This document shows, one piece after another, positions 7,791 through 16,420 of a DNA stretch of 64,000 nt (the stretch's first letter is position 1; each line of letters starts with the position of its first letter). The notes beneath the pieces are model-generated. The model had not been told where the DNA came from. It worked only from the letters and a program-made list of their open reading frames with translations, and did no database searches. The position numbers were made by a program, and so were the translations under genes. The stretch covers positions 1 through 64,000 of the forward strand of contig JAFQRJ010000031.1 in assembly GCA_017410145.1 (NCBI GenBank), in the 5' to 3' direction. Origin of the DNA: Tyzzerella sp. (GTDB lineage: Bacteria; Bacillota; Clostridia; Lachnospirales; Lachnospiraceae).

Positions 7791-8585
7791 ATGTGGACGA
7801 GAGCGTTGTTAAAACAGAATGCCAAGGAGGCATTTAAAAGAAATTATTGGACTTGCGTGGCAGTGTGTGCAATCGTGTTGTTGCTTTCAGGTGCCCTATT
7901 TACAGGCACAGGTTTTTCCGGAGAGGCAAGCGTAGAACAACAGAATATGAATTATGACCCGGAAGCCATGCAGGCGGAATTGGAAAAAATGGTGACGATG
8001 TTCCGAGAATTATGGAGCCAATATTGGATGGTGTTTGTGGTGGCATTGCTGGTTGCCAGCATCATTACCCAAGGTGTTTCTATTGTATTTTATAATGTGC
8101 TGCAAATTGGGTTGAACCGTTATTTTCTGGAAAACAGGGAGCATAAGACCAGCATCGGACAATTGTTTTATGGTTTTACGAATGGAAGATATGGTTCCAA
8201 TGTCTGGGTAATGTTTTTGCGCACTCTTTATGTGTGGGCGTGGTCGTTGCTATTTTATATACCGGGAATTATTAAGTCCTATTCTTATATGCTAGTGCCG
8301 TATATTTTGGCGGAAAATCCAAGTTTGGATAGTAAGCGAGTAATAGAGCTTAGCAGAAAAATGATGTGTGGTCATAAGTGGGAGGCATTTGTATTACAGT
8401 GGTCGTTCATAGGATGGATTATCGCATCCATGTTTACGCCGATGGGAATTCTGGATATTCTTTATGTAAATCCATATATGCAGGCTACATACGCGGAATT
8501 TTATTCGGCAGTGAAAGCAAAAGCGAGAATGAACGGTATCCTACAGGCAGAAGAACTCCCAACCAGCTTAGTACCGGAGGTTTAA
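7791..8585 (+). CDS. DUF975 family integral membrane protein
   Basis: A 264-aa membrane protein starting MWTRALLKQNAKEAFKRNYWTC, the standard opening of DUF975 proteins, with helices near residues 22-40, 82-107, 140-165 and 200-225. The family segment 'SYSYMLVPYILAENPSLDSKRVIELSRKMM-G-K' is at about 163-198. AAGGAG lies upstream of the ATG. The family is widespread in Bacillota and uncharacterised. The following small gene begins one base after this stop codon, so they are co-transcribed. Confidence 0.85.
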   Translation: MWTRALLKQNAKEAFKRNYWTCVAVCAIVLLLSGALFTGTGFSGEASVEQQNMNYDPEAMQAELEKMVTMFRELWSQYWMVFVVALLVASIITQGVSIVFYNVLQIGLNRYFLENREHKTSIGQLFYGFTNGRYGSNVWVMFLRTLYVWAWSLLFYIPGIIKSYSYMLVPYILAENPSLDSKRVIELSRKMMCGHKWEAFVLQWSFIGWIIASMFTPMGILDILYVNPYMQATYAEFYSAVKAKARMNGILQAEELPTSLVPEV

Positions 8586-8586
8586 A

Positions 8587-8817
8587 ATGCGCGAAGAACT
8601 GTTTAAAATGGAACGAAAAGGTCTTGTAACGGAAGGACAGCAGGTGAAGGTAACAGAAAGAGTCAACGGAAGTTTGTATAGTTATCTGGTAGAACCGTCA
8701 GTTGCAATGTCAGGAATCTATCGTAGTAATCAAAGAATCAAATCCGACACAGGAATTATTAAAGAGATTCGGGAAAATGATAGGGGATTTTATCTATTAG
8801 TAGAATTTAATGAGTAA
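8587..8817 (+). CDS. Small hypothetical protein, 76 aa
   Basis: Starts one base after the DUF975 gene stop, with its ribosome site (GGAGGT, 8576-8581) inside the end of that gene, which supports translation. The product is soluble, mostly predicted beta strand, with two short halves: KGLVTEGQQVKVTERVNGSL and TGIIKEIRENDRGFYLLVEF. The second half reads like a small beta-barrel fold often seen in RNA- or protein-binding modules, but I do not recognise a family. Confidence 0.6.
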   Translation: MREELFKMERKGLVTEGQQVKVTERVNGSLYSYLVEPSVAMSGIYRSNQRIKSDTGIIKEIRENDRGFYLLVEFNE

Positions 8818-8850
8818 ATGGGAATTTTAGGCATTTTGTTAAAAATATAT

Positions 8851-8878
8851 TTAAGTTATGTTAAAATTATGTTAGAAT
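8851..8878 (+). promoter_or_regulatory. Possible promoter for GH3 gene (extended -10)
   Basis: TTAAGT at 8851-8856, 16-bp spacer, TG-T-TAGAAT at 8870-8878. A second, near-identical TATGTTAAAATTA box lies 11 bp upstream (TG-T-TAAAAT, 8859-8867), so the -10 sequence is duplicated in tandem. Confidence 0.45.
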
Positions 8879-8920
8879 GTACTACATAAATTACTATCAA
8901 GGAGTAAGGGAGAAGTATTT

Positions 8921-11900
8921 ATGGAAGAAAACAAAAAAGAATTAAGAATTGAGAAAAAAGCTCAGAAAAAGGCGTTTGTAAAAGCGCGCAGAAGAGCAAG
9001 GAGACCTTGGAAGTTTTTGACACTTTTAAGTGGCCCGCTTATGGCTATTTTTATTGCATTGGCGGTTGTTGTGAGCATGTTTGACAACACAATGGCACTG
9101 TTTTTGGGTGGAACTTTCTGGGAATTAGAGAACGAAGACAAAGATGCGATTTACTACGAAGGTGATTATGATACAGAAGAAGAAAGAATTAAAGCAGGTG
9201 CAGAACTTGTAAAACAGGTTGAAGCAGAAGGTGCCACGCTTTTGACGAATGAAAAGGTGAATGATAAGGCAGCACTTCCACTAGACAAAGGCGCAAAAGT
9301 AAGTTTGTTTTCAACATCATCTGTAAATATTGTATATGGTGGTACGGGTTCAGCAAACGTGGATGCTTCCAAGTGTGATGATTTGAAAACAGCTTTAGAA
9401 AAAGAAGAATTTGCAGTAAATGGTACATTATGGGATTTCTATAAAACAGGTGCTGCAAAAGAATATACCCGTGGCAATGCAGGTGCGGTTGTACAAGATT
9501 CTGCAACAGCGAAGGGCTATGGTACTGCAGAAATCGTAGAAGCTCCATGGGATTTATATTCAGAGAAAGTATTGAAATCTGTCGAAGAATATGGTGATGC
9601 AGCGATTGTTGTATTATCTCGTATTGGTGGTGAAGGTGCAGACAGCTACTTTGACCATGAGCTAAAAGATGGTAAGAACTATCTTGCATTAAATCAGAAT
9701 GAAAAAGACATGATGGCTGGCATCAAGAAGTTGAAAGACGACGGCAAAATCAAAAAGATTGTCGTGCTTATTAATACATCCAATGCACTTCAAGTGGATT
9801 TCTTGAAGAACAACGAATATGGTGTAGATGCAACACTTTGGATTGGCGGTGTAGGACAAACAGGTCTTAACGCAGTAGCTGAAATTTTAAGCGGTGAAGT
9901 GAATCCGTCAGGTAGTTTGCCGGATACTTACTGCTACGACAACTACTCAAGTCCGGTAATGCAGAACTTTACACCTGTTATATATAAAGGTGATACAAGC
10001 AAGATTCCTGGACATGCAGATACCTACATGATTTATCAAGAAGGTATCTATGTAGGATACAAATACTATGAAACACGTTATGAAGACTATGTAATGGATA
10101 AAGGAAATGCAGGAAAATTTGCTTATGGCGATGACGTTGCGTTCCCATTTGGATATGGACTTAGCTATACAAACTTTGAATATAGCGACATGACATTATC
10201 TTATGATAAGGATACAACAACATACACTATCAATGTAACAGTAACCAACAAGGGTGATGTAGCAGGTAAGGAAACAGTTCAAATCTATGTTTCCAGCCCA
10301 TACACACAATACGACATTGACAATAAGATTGAAAAAGCGTCTGTATCTCTAGTTGGATTTGAAAAGACGGATATCTTAGAGCCAGGTGCTTCTGATACAT
10401 TGAAAATCGAAGTAGATGGCGACTATGTAGCAAGCTATGATGCTTACGGTGCAGGCACATATATCATGGATGCAGGTGATTATTATTTCACAGCAGCTAC
10501 TGATGCTCACAACGCAGCGAACAACGTATTGGCTGCGAAAGGTTACACACCTGAAAATACAGAAGAACGTATGGATGTTGCAGGTAATGCCAAATTAGTA
10601 GCAAAATGGAACAATCCGGAACTGGATACAACAACATATGCACTCAGTGATGTGGGCGAAAAGATTGCAAATAGATTGGATGCTTCTGACCCGAACAGAA
10701 ATGATGATGTAGATGACATCGTGTACTTAACACGTAATGACTGGGTAGGCACAATGCCAAGTATTGAAAATTATAAGTTTGAGTGGGTTAAAGATGATAA
10801 GGGCGAGGATGTCTTGAAGGTTTATGGCCCGTTGACATTAGACGAATATTTAATCAAGGCACTTCAAGATCAACAATATGAGACAGATTCTAAGGAAGCA
10901 GGAGAGATGCCTACACTTGGAGCAGATAATGGTTTGAAACTTCATGACATGATAGGGCTTGATTACTATGATGAAAAATGGGATAAATTATTAGACCAGC
11001 TGACATTTGATGAAATGGTTTCATTAATCGGTGATTCTTTCCACTGGACAATGCCGATTGAATCTGTACAGGCTCCTGGTACACGTGATGAAAACGGTCC
11101 TCAAGGCTTAACAGTAGCTCTGTTTGGTAGCCAGCTTGGCGTTGAGACAACAGCACTTACATCAGAGGATGTATTGGCAGCTACATTTAATAAAGAGTTA
11201 GTATATGAAATTGGTAAAATCGTAGGAAATGACTGCTTGGATGCAAAAGTAACCTTCCTCTATGGACCGGGTGCTAACATTCACAGATCTCCATACAGCG
11301 GACGTAACTTTGAATATTATTCAGAGGACGGATACCTTTCATCTGAAATAGGAAGAAATGAAGTTGCTGGTATTGAGGAAAAAGGTGTTCGCGTGGTAAT
11401 GAAGCATTTTGCATTAAACGACTGTGAACAGGATAGAATCGGTCTCGGTGTATGGCTGAATGAACAGGCAGCTCGTGAAATTTACTTAAGAGCATTCCAG
11501 GGTGCACTTGAAAGTTCGCAGGCAGGTGGAAACGGTGTTATGATGGCGTATACTCGCTGGGGTACACAATGGTCAGGCGCTAATGAAGGACTTCTAAAAG
11601 GCATTATGAATTCTGAATGGAACTGTATGGGACTTCAGATTACAGACAACGTACTCAATTCCATGGTTAATGGTATTGATGGTGTGATGGGAGGAACAAC
11701 TACCTTTGACTCAATGCTTGCCTTTATGATTACAGGTGAAAATGGATTGGCCCAATATGAGAACGACCCTGTAGCAGTACAGGCCATGAAGTCAGCTTGT
11801 CACCACAACTTATATGCTATTGCAAACTCACAAGCCATGAACGGTATCGGACCTGATACAACAATTAAAGTAACACAACCTATGGCAAAACCGGCAACAA

Positions 11901-12034
11901 AAGTGTTGGCAATTGCATTTGGCGCATTGTTTGTCGTATCATTAGTAATGTGGATTATCAAGGTTAACAAGTTTAAAAAGACAGAAGCCTATAATTCGTA
12001 CAAAGAATTTAAAAAATCTATGAAAAATAAATAA
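8921..12034 (+). CDS. Membrane-anchored glycoside hydrolase family 3 enzyme with swapped domain order
   Basis: A 1037-aa GH3 protein, probably a beta-glucosidase or related exo-glycosidase. The usual order is reversed: the alpha/beta sandwich domain comes first (about 200-350, RIGGEGADSYF near 233 and GGVGQTGLNAVAEILSGEVNPSG near 310), then a fibronectin-III-like domain (about 425-520), then the TIM barrel (about 690-960). In the barrel, KHFALND is near 827 and Asp909 in QITDN fits the catalytic nucleophile. This order is known from Butyrivibrio and Ruminococcus enzymes. A basic N-terminus with a helix at 33-53 and a second helix near 994-1014 with a basic tail would place the catalytic part outside and both ends inside. 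The residue after the nucleophile is Asn rather than the usual Trp. Confidence 0.88.
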   Translation: MEENKKELRIEKKAQKKAFVKARRRARRPWKFLTLLSGPLMAIFIALAVVVSMFDNTMALFLGGTFWELENEDKDAIYYEGDYDTEEERIKAGAELVKQVEAEGATLLTNEKVNDKAALPLDKGAKVSLFSTSSVNIVYGGTGSANVDASKCDDLKTALEKEEFAVNGTLWDFYKTGAAKEYTRGNAGAVVQDSATAKGYGTAEIVEAPWDLYSEKVLKSVEEYGDAAIVVLSRIGGEGADSYFDHELKDGKNYLALNQNEKDMMAGIKKLKDDGKIKKIVVLINTSNALQVDFLKNNEYGVDATLWIGGVGQTGLNAVAEILSGEVNPSGSLPDTYCYDNYSSPVMQNFTPVIYKGDTSKIPGHADTYMIYQEGIYVGYKYYETRYEDYVMDKGNAGKFAYGDDVAFPFGYGLSYTNFEYSDMTLSYDKDTTTYTINVTVTNKGDVAGKETVQIYVSSPYTQYDIDNKIEKASVSLVGFEKTDILEPGASDTLKIEVDGDYVASYDAYGAGTYIMDAGDYYFTAATDAHNAANNVLAAKGYTPENTEERMDVAGNAKLVAKWNNPELDTTTYALSDVGEKIANRLDASDPNRNDDVDDIVYLTRNDWVGTMPSIENYKFEWVKDDKGEDVLKVYGPLTLDEYLIKALQDQQYETDSKEAGEMPTLGADNGLKLHDMIGLDYYDEKWDKLLDQLTFDEMVSLIGDSFHWTMPIESVQAPGTRDENGPQGLTVALFGSQLGVETTALTSEDVLAATFNKELVYEIGKIVGNDCLDAKVTFLYGPGANIHRSPYSGRNFEYYSEDGYLSSEIGRNEVAGIEEKGVRVVMKHFALNDCEQDRIGLGVWLNEQAAREIYLRAFQGALESSQAGGNGVMMAYTRWGTQWSGANEGLLKGIMNSEWNCMGLQITDNVLNSMVNGIDGVMGGTTTFDSMLAFMITGENGLAQYENDPVAVQAMKSACHHNLYAIANSQAMNGIGPDTTIKVTQPMAKPATKVLAIAFGALFVVSLVMWIIKVNKFKKTEAYNSYKEFKKSMKNK

Positions 12035-12046
12035 GAATATTTATAG

Positions 12047-12079
12047 AAAGGTGCGGTGGTGCTGACCATCGCACCTTTT
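12047..12079 (+). terminator. Intrinsic terminator after GH3 gene
   Basis: AAAGGTGCGGTGGT pairs with ACCATCGCACCTTT around a GCTG loop, followed by TT. One mismatch/wobble in 14 pairs. Confidence 0.85.
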
Positions 12080-12091
12080 AAAGACACAATT

Positions 12092-12119
12092 TTTACATAA
12101 ATCTATGCTAGGATAATAT
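12092..12119 (+). promoter_or_regulatory. Predicted promoter for two-component system
   Basis: TTTACA at 12092-12097, 16-bp spacer, TAATAT at 12114-12119, before a GAGGTG ribosome site. Confidence 0.5.
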
Positions 12120-12147
12120 TATGAATTCTGGATGAGGTGTAAATTCG

Positions 12148-12825
12148 ATGGAAAAAATAAAGATTTTAATTGTAGATGACGAGAGCAGAATGCGTAAATT
12201 AATTCGTGATTTTTTGGAACGAGAAGGATATCAGATTTTGGAGGCATCAGATGGTATTGAAGCTATGGATATTTTCTATAAGGAAAAGAATATCGATTTG
12301 ATTATTTTGGATGTGATGATGCCGCGCATGGATGGGTGGCAAGTGTGCAAAGAAGTACGTGAATATTCCAAAGTTCCAATCATGATGCTGACTGCAAGGG
12401 CAGAAGAGCAGAATGAACTAAAAGGGTTTGAACTTGGGGTGGATGAGTACGTTGCGAAGCCTTTTAGCCCAAAGATTTTAGTTGCCAGAGTAGGAGCGCT
12501 CTTGAAGCGTGTTAGAAATGTAGAAGATAATGTGGAACTGAGTGCAGGCGGAATCGTCATTAATAAATCGGCTCATATGGTAACCATTGATGGTGAAATC
12601 ATAGATTTAAGCGTAAAGGAGTTTGAACTACTTGCTTATTTTGTGGAAAATCAAAAACTTGCATTATCCAGAGAAAAGATATTGAATAATGTATGGAATT
12701 ATGACTATTTTGGCGATGCCAGAACCATTGATACACATGTAAAGAAGCTACGTAGCAAGCTTGGGGAGAAAGGGAATTATATTAAAACCATTTGGGGAAT
12801 GGGTTATAAATTCGAGGTGGAATAA
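12148..12825 (+). CDS. OmpR/PhoB-type response regulator
   Basis: A 225-aa regulator: receiver domain (4-118) with acidic Asp10-Asp11, phospho-acceptor Asp55 in LIILDVMMPRMDGW, Thr in MLTAR and Lys in YVAKPF; winged-helix DNA-binding domain (about 130-224) with the typical DARTIDTHVKKLRSKLGEKG...IWGMGYKFE end. The stop overlaps the histidine kinase start by one base, so the two are coupled. It probably controls envelope genes, as most such pairs do; the signal cannot be told from the sequence. It follows the GH3 gene but has its own promoter. Confidence 0.93.
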   Translation: MEKIKILIVDDESRMRKLIRDFLEREGYQILEASDGIEAMDIFYKEKNIDLIILDVMMPRMDGWQVCKEVREYSKVPIMMLTARAEEQNELKGFELGVDEYVAKPFSPKILVARVGALLKRVRNVEDNVELSAGGIVINKSAHMVTIDGEIIDLSVKEFELLAYFVENQKLALSREKILNNVWNYDYFGDARTIDTHVKKLRSKLGEKGNYIKTIWGMGYKFEVE

Positions 12826-14306
12826 TGAAAAAGTCAATTAGACGTCAGATAGCAACTATTTTTATTGCGTTGGTTGGGGCTGTATTATTAATATCCATTC
12901 TCATTAACACATGGTTTCTGGAAGGCTTTTATATTCATAATAAGCAGTCTTCTTTGATACAAGTATACAATCAGATGAATGAAGCTGCTACCGAGGGTAC
13001 GTTAACTTCTGAAGGGATGACAATACGTTTGAGCGAGTTGGTTGAAGTTGGAAATATTTCATTTGTCGTTGTTACCGATGACAACAAAGCACTCCTGACA
13101 GCAACACAGAGCGAGCGTAAGACACAAGAGCTGTTTACACAGCTAATGGGATATCTGCTAAATCAAAATCAAACTCGTGGGGAATTGTTAAAGTCCAGCC
13201 GGTTGTATCAGATACACAGTGCCAAGGATGTTGCCAGCCAGGAAGAATATATTGAGATGTGGGGCTACTTAGACAATGGTAACGCATTTATTTTGCGAAG
13301 TCCCCTGGAAAGTATTCGTGAAAGCGTGTCCTTATCTAACACATTTTTGATTTACATTATGGTGATTATGGCTGTCTTGGGAAGTGTTTTTGTGTGGTTT
13401 TTTACGAAGAGAATCACCAATCCTATATTGGAACTTACCAGTTTGTCTGCTCGTATGGCAAATTTGGATTTCGATGCTAAATATGTAAGCGGTGGAGAGA
13501 ACGAAATCGGTGTGCTTGGGGAAAACTTTAACACCATGTCGGAAAAACTGGAGCAGACAGTATCAGAATTAAAGCACGCAAATTACGAATTGCAGAAGGA
13601 TATTGAAAAAAAAGAAAAACTTGAGACCATGCGAACGGAGTTTATCGGGAATGTTTCTCACGAACTAAAGACGCCGATTGCTTTAATTCAGGGGTATGCA
13701 GAAGGATTGAAGGAAGGAATCACGGATGATCCGGAAAGCAGAGCCTTTTATTGTGATGTCATTATGGATGAGGCAAATAAGATGAATCAGTTGGTGAAAA
13801 ATCTTTTGACCTTAAACCAATTAGAGTTTGGAGAGGAAGAAGTTACATTCGAACGGTTTGATGTGACTGAATTGATTCGCGGTATTATTCAAAGCAATGA
13901 AATACTTATCCAGCAAAAACAGGTGGAAGTACGTTTCAGTTGTGAGGAATCCGTTTGTGTTTGGGCGGATGAATTCAAGGTGGAGCAGGTTGTGCGAAAC
14001 TATTTGAGCAACGCTCTTAATCACGTGAGCCGAGAGAGGGTAATAGATATCCGTGTCATAGTAAATGATACAAATGACAAGGTGCGAATTTCTGTTTTTA
14101 ATACCGGTGACAAGATTCCGGAGGAAGATATTGAACACATTTGGAGTAAGTTTTATAAGGTTGATAAGGCGCGAACAAGAGAATACGGTGGTCATGGAAT
14201 TGGCCTTTCGATTGTGAAAGCGATAATGGACTCTTTCCAACAGGACTATGGTGTGGTAAACTATGAAAATGGAGTTGCATTTTGGTTTGAGTTGGACTTC
14301 AAATAG
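12825..14306 (+). CDS. HAMP-domain sensor histidine kinase
   Basis: A 493-aa membrane kinase, partner of the preceding regulator. Helix 1 (about 10-31), an extracytoplasmic sensor region (about 32-170), helix 2 (about 173-194), HAMP (195-247), HisKA dimerisation with His279 in NVSHELKTP, and an ATPase domain (about 375-493) with NYLSNALNHV (N box), VFNTGDKIP (G1) and GGHGIGLSIVKAI (G2). All catalytic motifs are present. The sensor region is too divergent to name a ligand. The downstream hisH begins 10 bp after the stop and may be read through from this operon. Confidence 0.92.
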   Translation: MKKSIRRQIATIFIALVGAVLLISILINTWFLEGFYIHNKQSSLIQVYNQMNEAATEGTLTSEGMTIRLSELVEVGNISFVVVTDDNKALLTATQSERKTQELFTQLMGYLLNQNQTRGELLKSSRLYQIHSAKDVASQEEYIEMWGYLDNGNAFILRSPLESIRESVSLSNTFLIYIMVIMAVLGSVFVWFFTKRITNPILELTSLSARMANLDFDAKYVSGGENEIGVLGENFNTMSEKLEQTVSELKHANYELQKDIEKKEKLETMRTEFIGNVSHELKTPIALIQGYAEGLKEGITDDPESRAFYCDVIMDEANKMNQLVKNLLTLNQLEFGEEEVTFERFDVTELIRGIIQSNEILIQQKQVEVRFSCEESVCVWADEFKVEQVVRNYLSNALNHVSRERVIDIRVIVNDTNDKVRISVFNTGDKIPEEDIEHIWSKFYKVDKARTREYGGHGIGLSIVKAIMDSFQQDYGVVNYENGVAFWFELDFK

Positions 14307-14316
14307 GAGGCAAAAG

Positions 14317-14925
14317 ATGATTGCAATTATAGATTACGATGCAGGGAATATCAAAAGTGTGGAAAAAGCCCTGCAAAAACTAAATGCAGAAGTTGTGATT
14401 ACAAAAGATGCGAATGAAATATTAAATGCGGATAAAGTGATTTTACCAGGTGTAGGCGCGTTTGGTGATGCTATGGCAAATTTAAGAAAATATGGTTTGG
14501 ATAAGGTAATTCATCAGGTTGTTGAAAAAGGTACTCCATTTCTTGGAATCTGCCTTGGTTTACAACTGCTGTTTGAGCGCAGTGATGAGACACCGGGCGC
14601 AATTGGTCTTGGAATTTTGGAAGGGGAGGTTCTTCGTATTCCGGACAAAGATAATTTAAAAATTCCTCATATGGGTTGGAATTCGTTGCATTTGCAGAAT
14701 CAAGGAAGATTATTTAAAGGATTATCAGAACAGTCCTATGTATATTTCGTACATTCTTACTATTTGAAAGCGAAGGATGAAAAAATTGTGAAGGCTACAA
14801 CGAACTATAGTGTAAATATTCATGCTTCCGTGGAAAAAGGCAATGTGTTTGCTTGTCAATTCCATCCGGAGAAGAGTAGTGAAGTGGGTCTTCAGATTTT
14901 AAGAAACTTTGTGGAACTTGAGTAG
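14317..14925 (+). CDS. hisH: Imidazole glycerol phosphate synthase, glutaminase subunit
   Basis: Class I glutaminase that supplies ammonia to HisF in histidine synthesis. The 202-aa chain begins MIAIIDYDAGN and has the triad Cys79 (GICLGLQLLF), His183 and Glu185 (FHPEKS), plus the oxyanion GVGAFGDA segment near 45. The ATG at 14317 is chosen because TAGGAGG precedes it; an upstream in-frame extension would lie inside the kinase gene. hisF follows after 12 bp. The rest of the his pathway is not in the window, which is unusual compared with one large his operon. Confidence 0.95.
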   Translation: MIAIIDYDAGNIKSVEKALQKLNAEVVITKDANEILNADKVILPGVGAFGDAMANLRKYGLDKVIHQVVEKGTPFLGICLGLQLLFERSDETPGAIGLGILEGEVLRIPDKDNLKIPHMGWNSLHLQNQGRLFKGLSEQSYVYFVHSYYLKAKDEKIVKATTNYSVNIHASVEKGNVFACQFHPEKSSEVGLQILRNFVELE

Positions 14926-14937
14926 GGAGGTAAAGAC

Positions 14938-15699
14938 ATGTTTACGAAAAGAATTATCCCATGTTTGGATGTGCATGCAGGGCGCGTGGTGAAGGGCGTA
15001 AATTTTGTGGATCTTGTGGATGCGGGAGACCCTGTAGCGATTGCAAAAGCTTATGATGAAGCCGGTGCAGACGAAATCGTATTTTTGGATATTACAGCAT
15101 CCTCCGATGCCAGAGAAACAGTGGTAGATATGGTAAGAGAGGTTGCGAAAAATGTATTTATACCATTTACTGTTGGCGGTGGCATTCGAACAGTAGAAGA
15201 TTTCAAGGCTCTTTTGCGCGAAGGAGCAGATAAAATTTCGGTGAATTCAGCGGCGATTAATCGGCCGGAACTTATTCGTGAGGCCGCAGAGAAGTTTGGA
15301 AGCCAATGTGTGGTTGTGGCAATTGATGCAAAACGCAGGGCAGATGGTTCGGGATGGAATATTTATAAAAACGGTGGTCGCGTTGATATGGGTATTGATG
15401 CTATCGAATGGGCCAAGAAAGTAGAGGAACTGGGTGCAGGAGAGATTTTGCTTACTAGTATGGATTGTGATGGAACAAAGGCAGGATATGACTTAGAATT
15501 GACACGTAAGATATCAGAAAGTGTATCTATTCCGGTGATCGCTTCCGGTGGAGCAGGCACATTGGAACATTTCCACGAGGCGTTTACAGAAGGAAAAGCA
15601 GATGCCGCGTTAGCAGCTTCGCTGTTTCATTTTAAAGAATTAGAAATCAAAGAAGTAAAGCAGTACTTAAGAGAAAAGGGAGTATCAGTAAGACTCTAG
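14938..15699 (+). CDS. hisF: Imidazole glycerol phosphate synthase, cyclase subunit
   Basis: A 253-aa (beta/alpha)8 barrel that converts PRFAR and ammonia to imidazole glycerol phosphate and AICAR, the latter feeding purine synthesis. Catalytic Asp11 ([13 protein letters not shown]) and Asp130 (VVAIDAKR) are both present, and phosphate-binding motifs are in place (GGGIRT near 81, [10 protein letters not shown] near 200). GGGAGGT precedes the ATG. It forms the HisH-HisF complex with the preceding product. ung begins 9 bp after the stop and appears to be in the same transcript. Confidence 0.96.
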   Translation: MFTKRIIPCLDVHAGRVVKGVNFVDLVDAGDPVAIAKAYDEAGADEIVFLDITASSDARETVVDMVREVAKNVFIPFTVGGGIRTVEDFKALLREGADKISVNSAAINRPELIREAAEKFGSQCVVVAIDAKRRADGSGWNIYKNGGRVDMGIDAIEWAKKVEELGAGEILLTSMDCDGTKAGYDLELTRKISESVSIPVIASGGAGTLEHFHEAFTEGKADAALAASLFHFKELEIKEVKQYLREKGVSVRL

Positions 15700-15708
15700 G
15701 GAGGAAGT

Positions 15709-16377
15709 ATGCCGGCAATTAATGGTGATTGGCTAGAAGCCTTAAAAGGTGAATTTAAGAAAGATTATTATAAAAAATTATTTGATACGGTGAATCAGGA
15801 GTACCGCACACGCCAGATTTTTCCACCGGCAGATGATGTATTTAATGCGTTTCATCTGACTCCTTTGAAAGAAGTAAAGGTGGTTATTTTCGGACAAGAC
15901 CCATATCATGGTGAGAACCAGGCTCATGGACTTTGTTTTTCTGCAAAACCGGAAGTAGAGATTCCGCCATCCCTTGTAAATATCTATAAGGAGTTACATG
16001 ACGATTTGGGATGCACTATCCCAGGTCATGGTTATTTGGAAAAGTGGGCGAAACAGGGCGTATTGCTTTTAAATACAGTGTTGACTGTGAGGGCTCACCA
16101 GGCAAACTCACACCGTGGAATTGGTTGGGAAGAATTTACGGATGCTGCCATTCGGGTGTTGAATGCGCAGGATAGACCGATTGTGTTTATCTTATGGGGA
16201 AGACCGGCACAACTAAAAAAGACTATGCTGAACAATCCGAAGCATTTGATTTTGGAGGCACCACATCCAAGCCCGCTCTCTTCCTATCGCGGATTTTTTG
16301 GGAGTCGCCCATTCAGTCAGACCAATCAATTTTTGGAAAGTCATGGTGTAAAACCAATCGACTGGCAGATCGAGTAA
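15709..16377 (+). CDS. ung: Uracil-DNA glycosylase
   Basis: Family 1 UDG, 222 aa, removes uracil from DNA. The water-activating motif GQDPYHG has Asp64, and the DNA-intercalation loop HPSPLSSYRGFFGSRPFSQTN has His186; the uracil pocket LLLNTVLTV is near residue 115. All family motifs are intact. GGAGG lies before the ATG. Its coupling to hisH-hisF has no clear metabolic reason and probably reflects compact operon layout. Confidence 0.97.
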   Translation: MPAINGDWLEALKGEFKKDYYKKLFDTVNQEYRTRQIFPPADDVFNAFHLTPLKEVKVVIFGQDPYHGENQAHGLCFSAKPEVEIPPSLVNIYKELHDDLGCTIPGHGYLEKWAKQGVLLLNTVLTVRAHQANSHRGIGWEEFTDAAIRVLNAQDRPIVFILWGRPAQLKKTMLNNPKHLILEAPHPSPLSSYRGFFGSRPFSQTNQFLESHGVKPIDWQIE

Positions 16378-16385
16378 ATATAAAA

Positions 16386-16418
16386 CGGAGCCGAACTTCG
16401 TTGGGAATTCGGCCCTGA
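16386..16418. terminator. Weak bidirectional terminator between ung and the E2-like gene
   Basis: GCCGAA (16390-16395) pairs with TTCGGC (16408-16413) with a 12-base loop; T-rich stretches lie on both outer sides. It is the only hairpin between the convergent genes. Confidence 0.45.
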
Positions 16419-16420
16419 TA

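Noticed and set aside
9189..9689. 166-aa antisense frame inside the GH3 gene
   Set aside because: Low-complexity His/Leu-rich translation, no ribosome site, fully covered by a clear GH3 coding frame.
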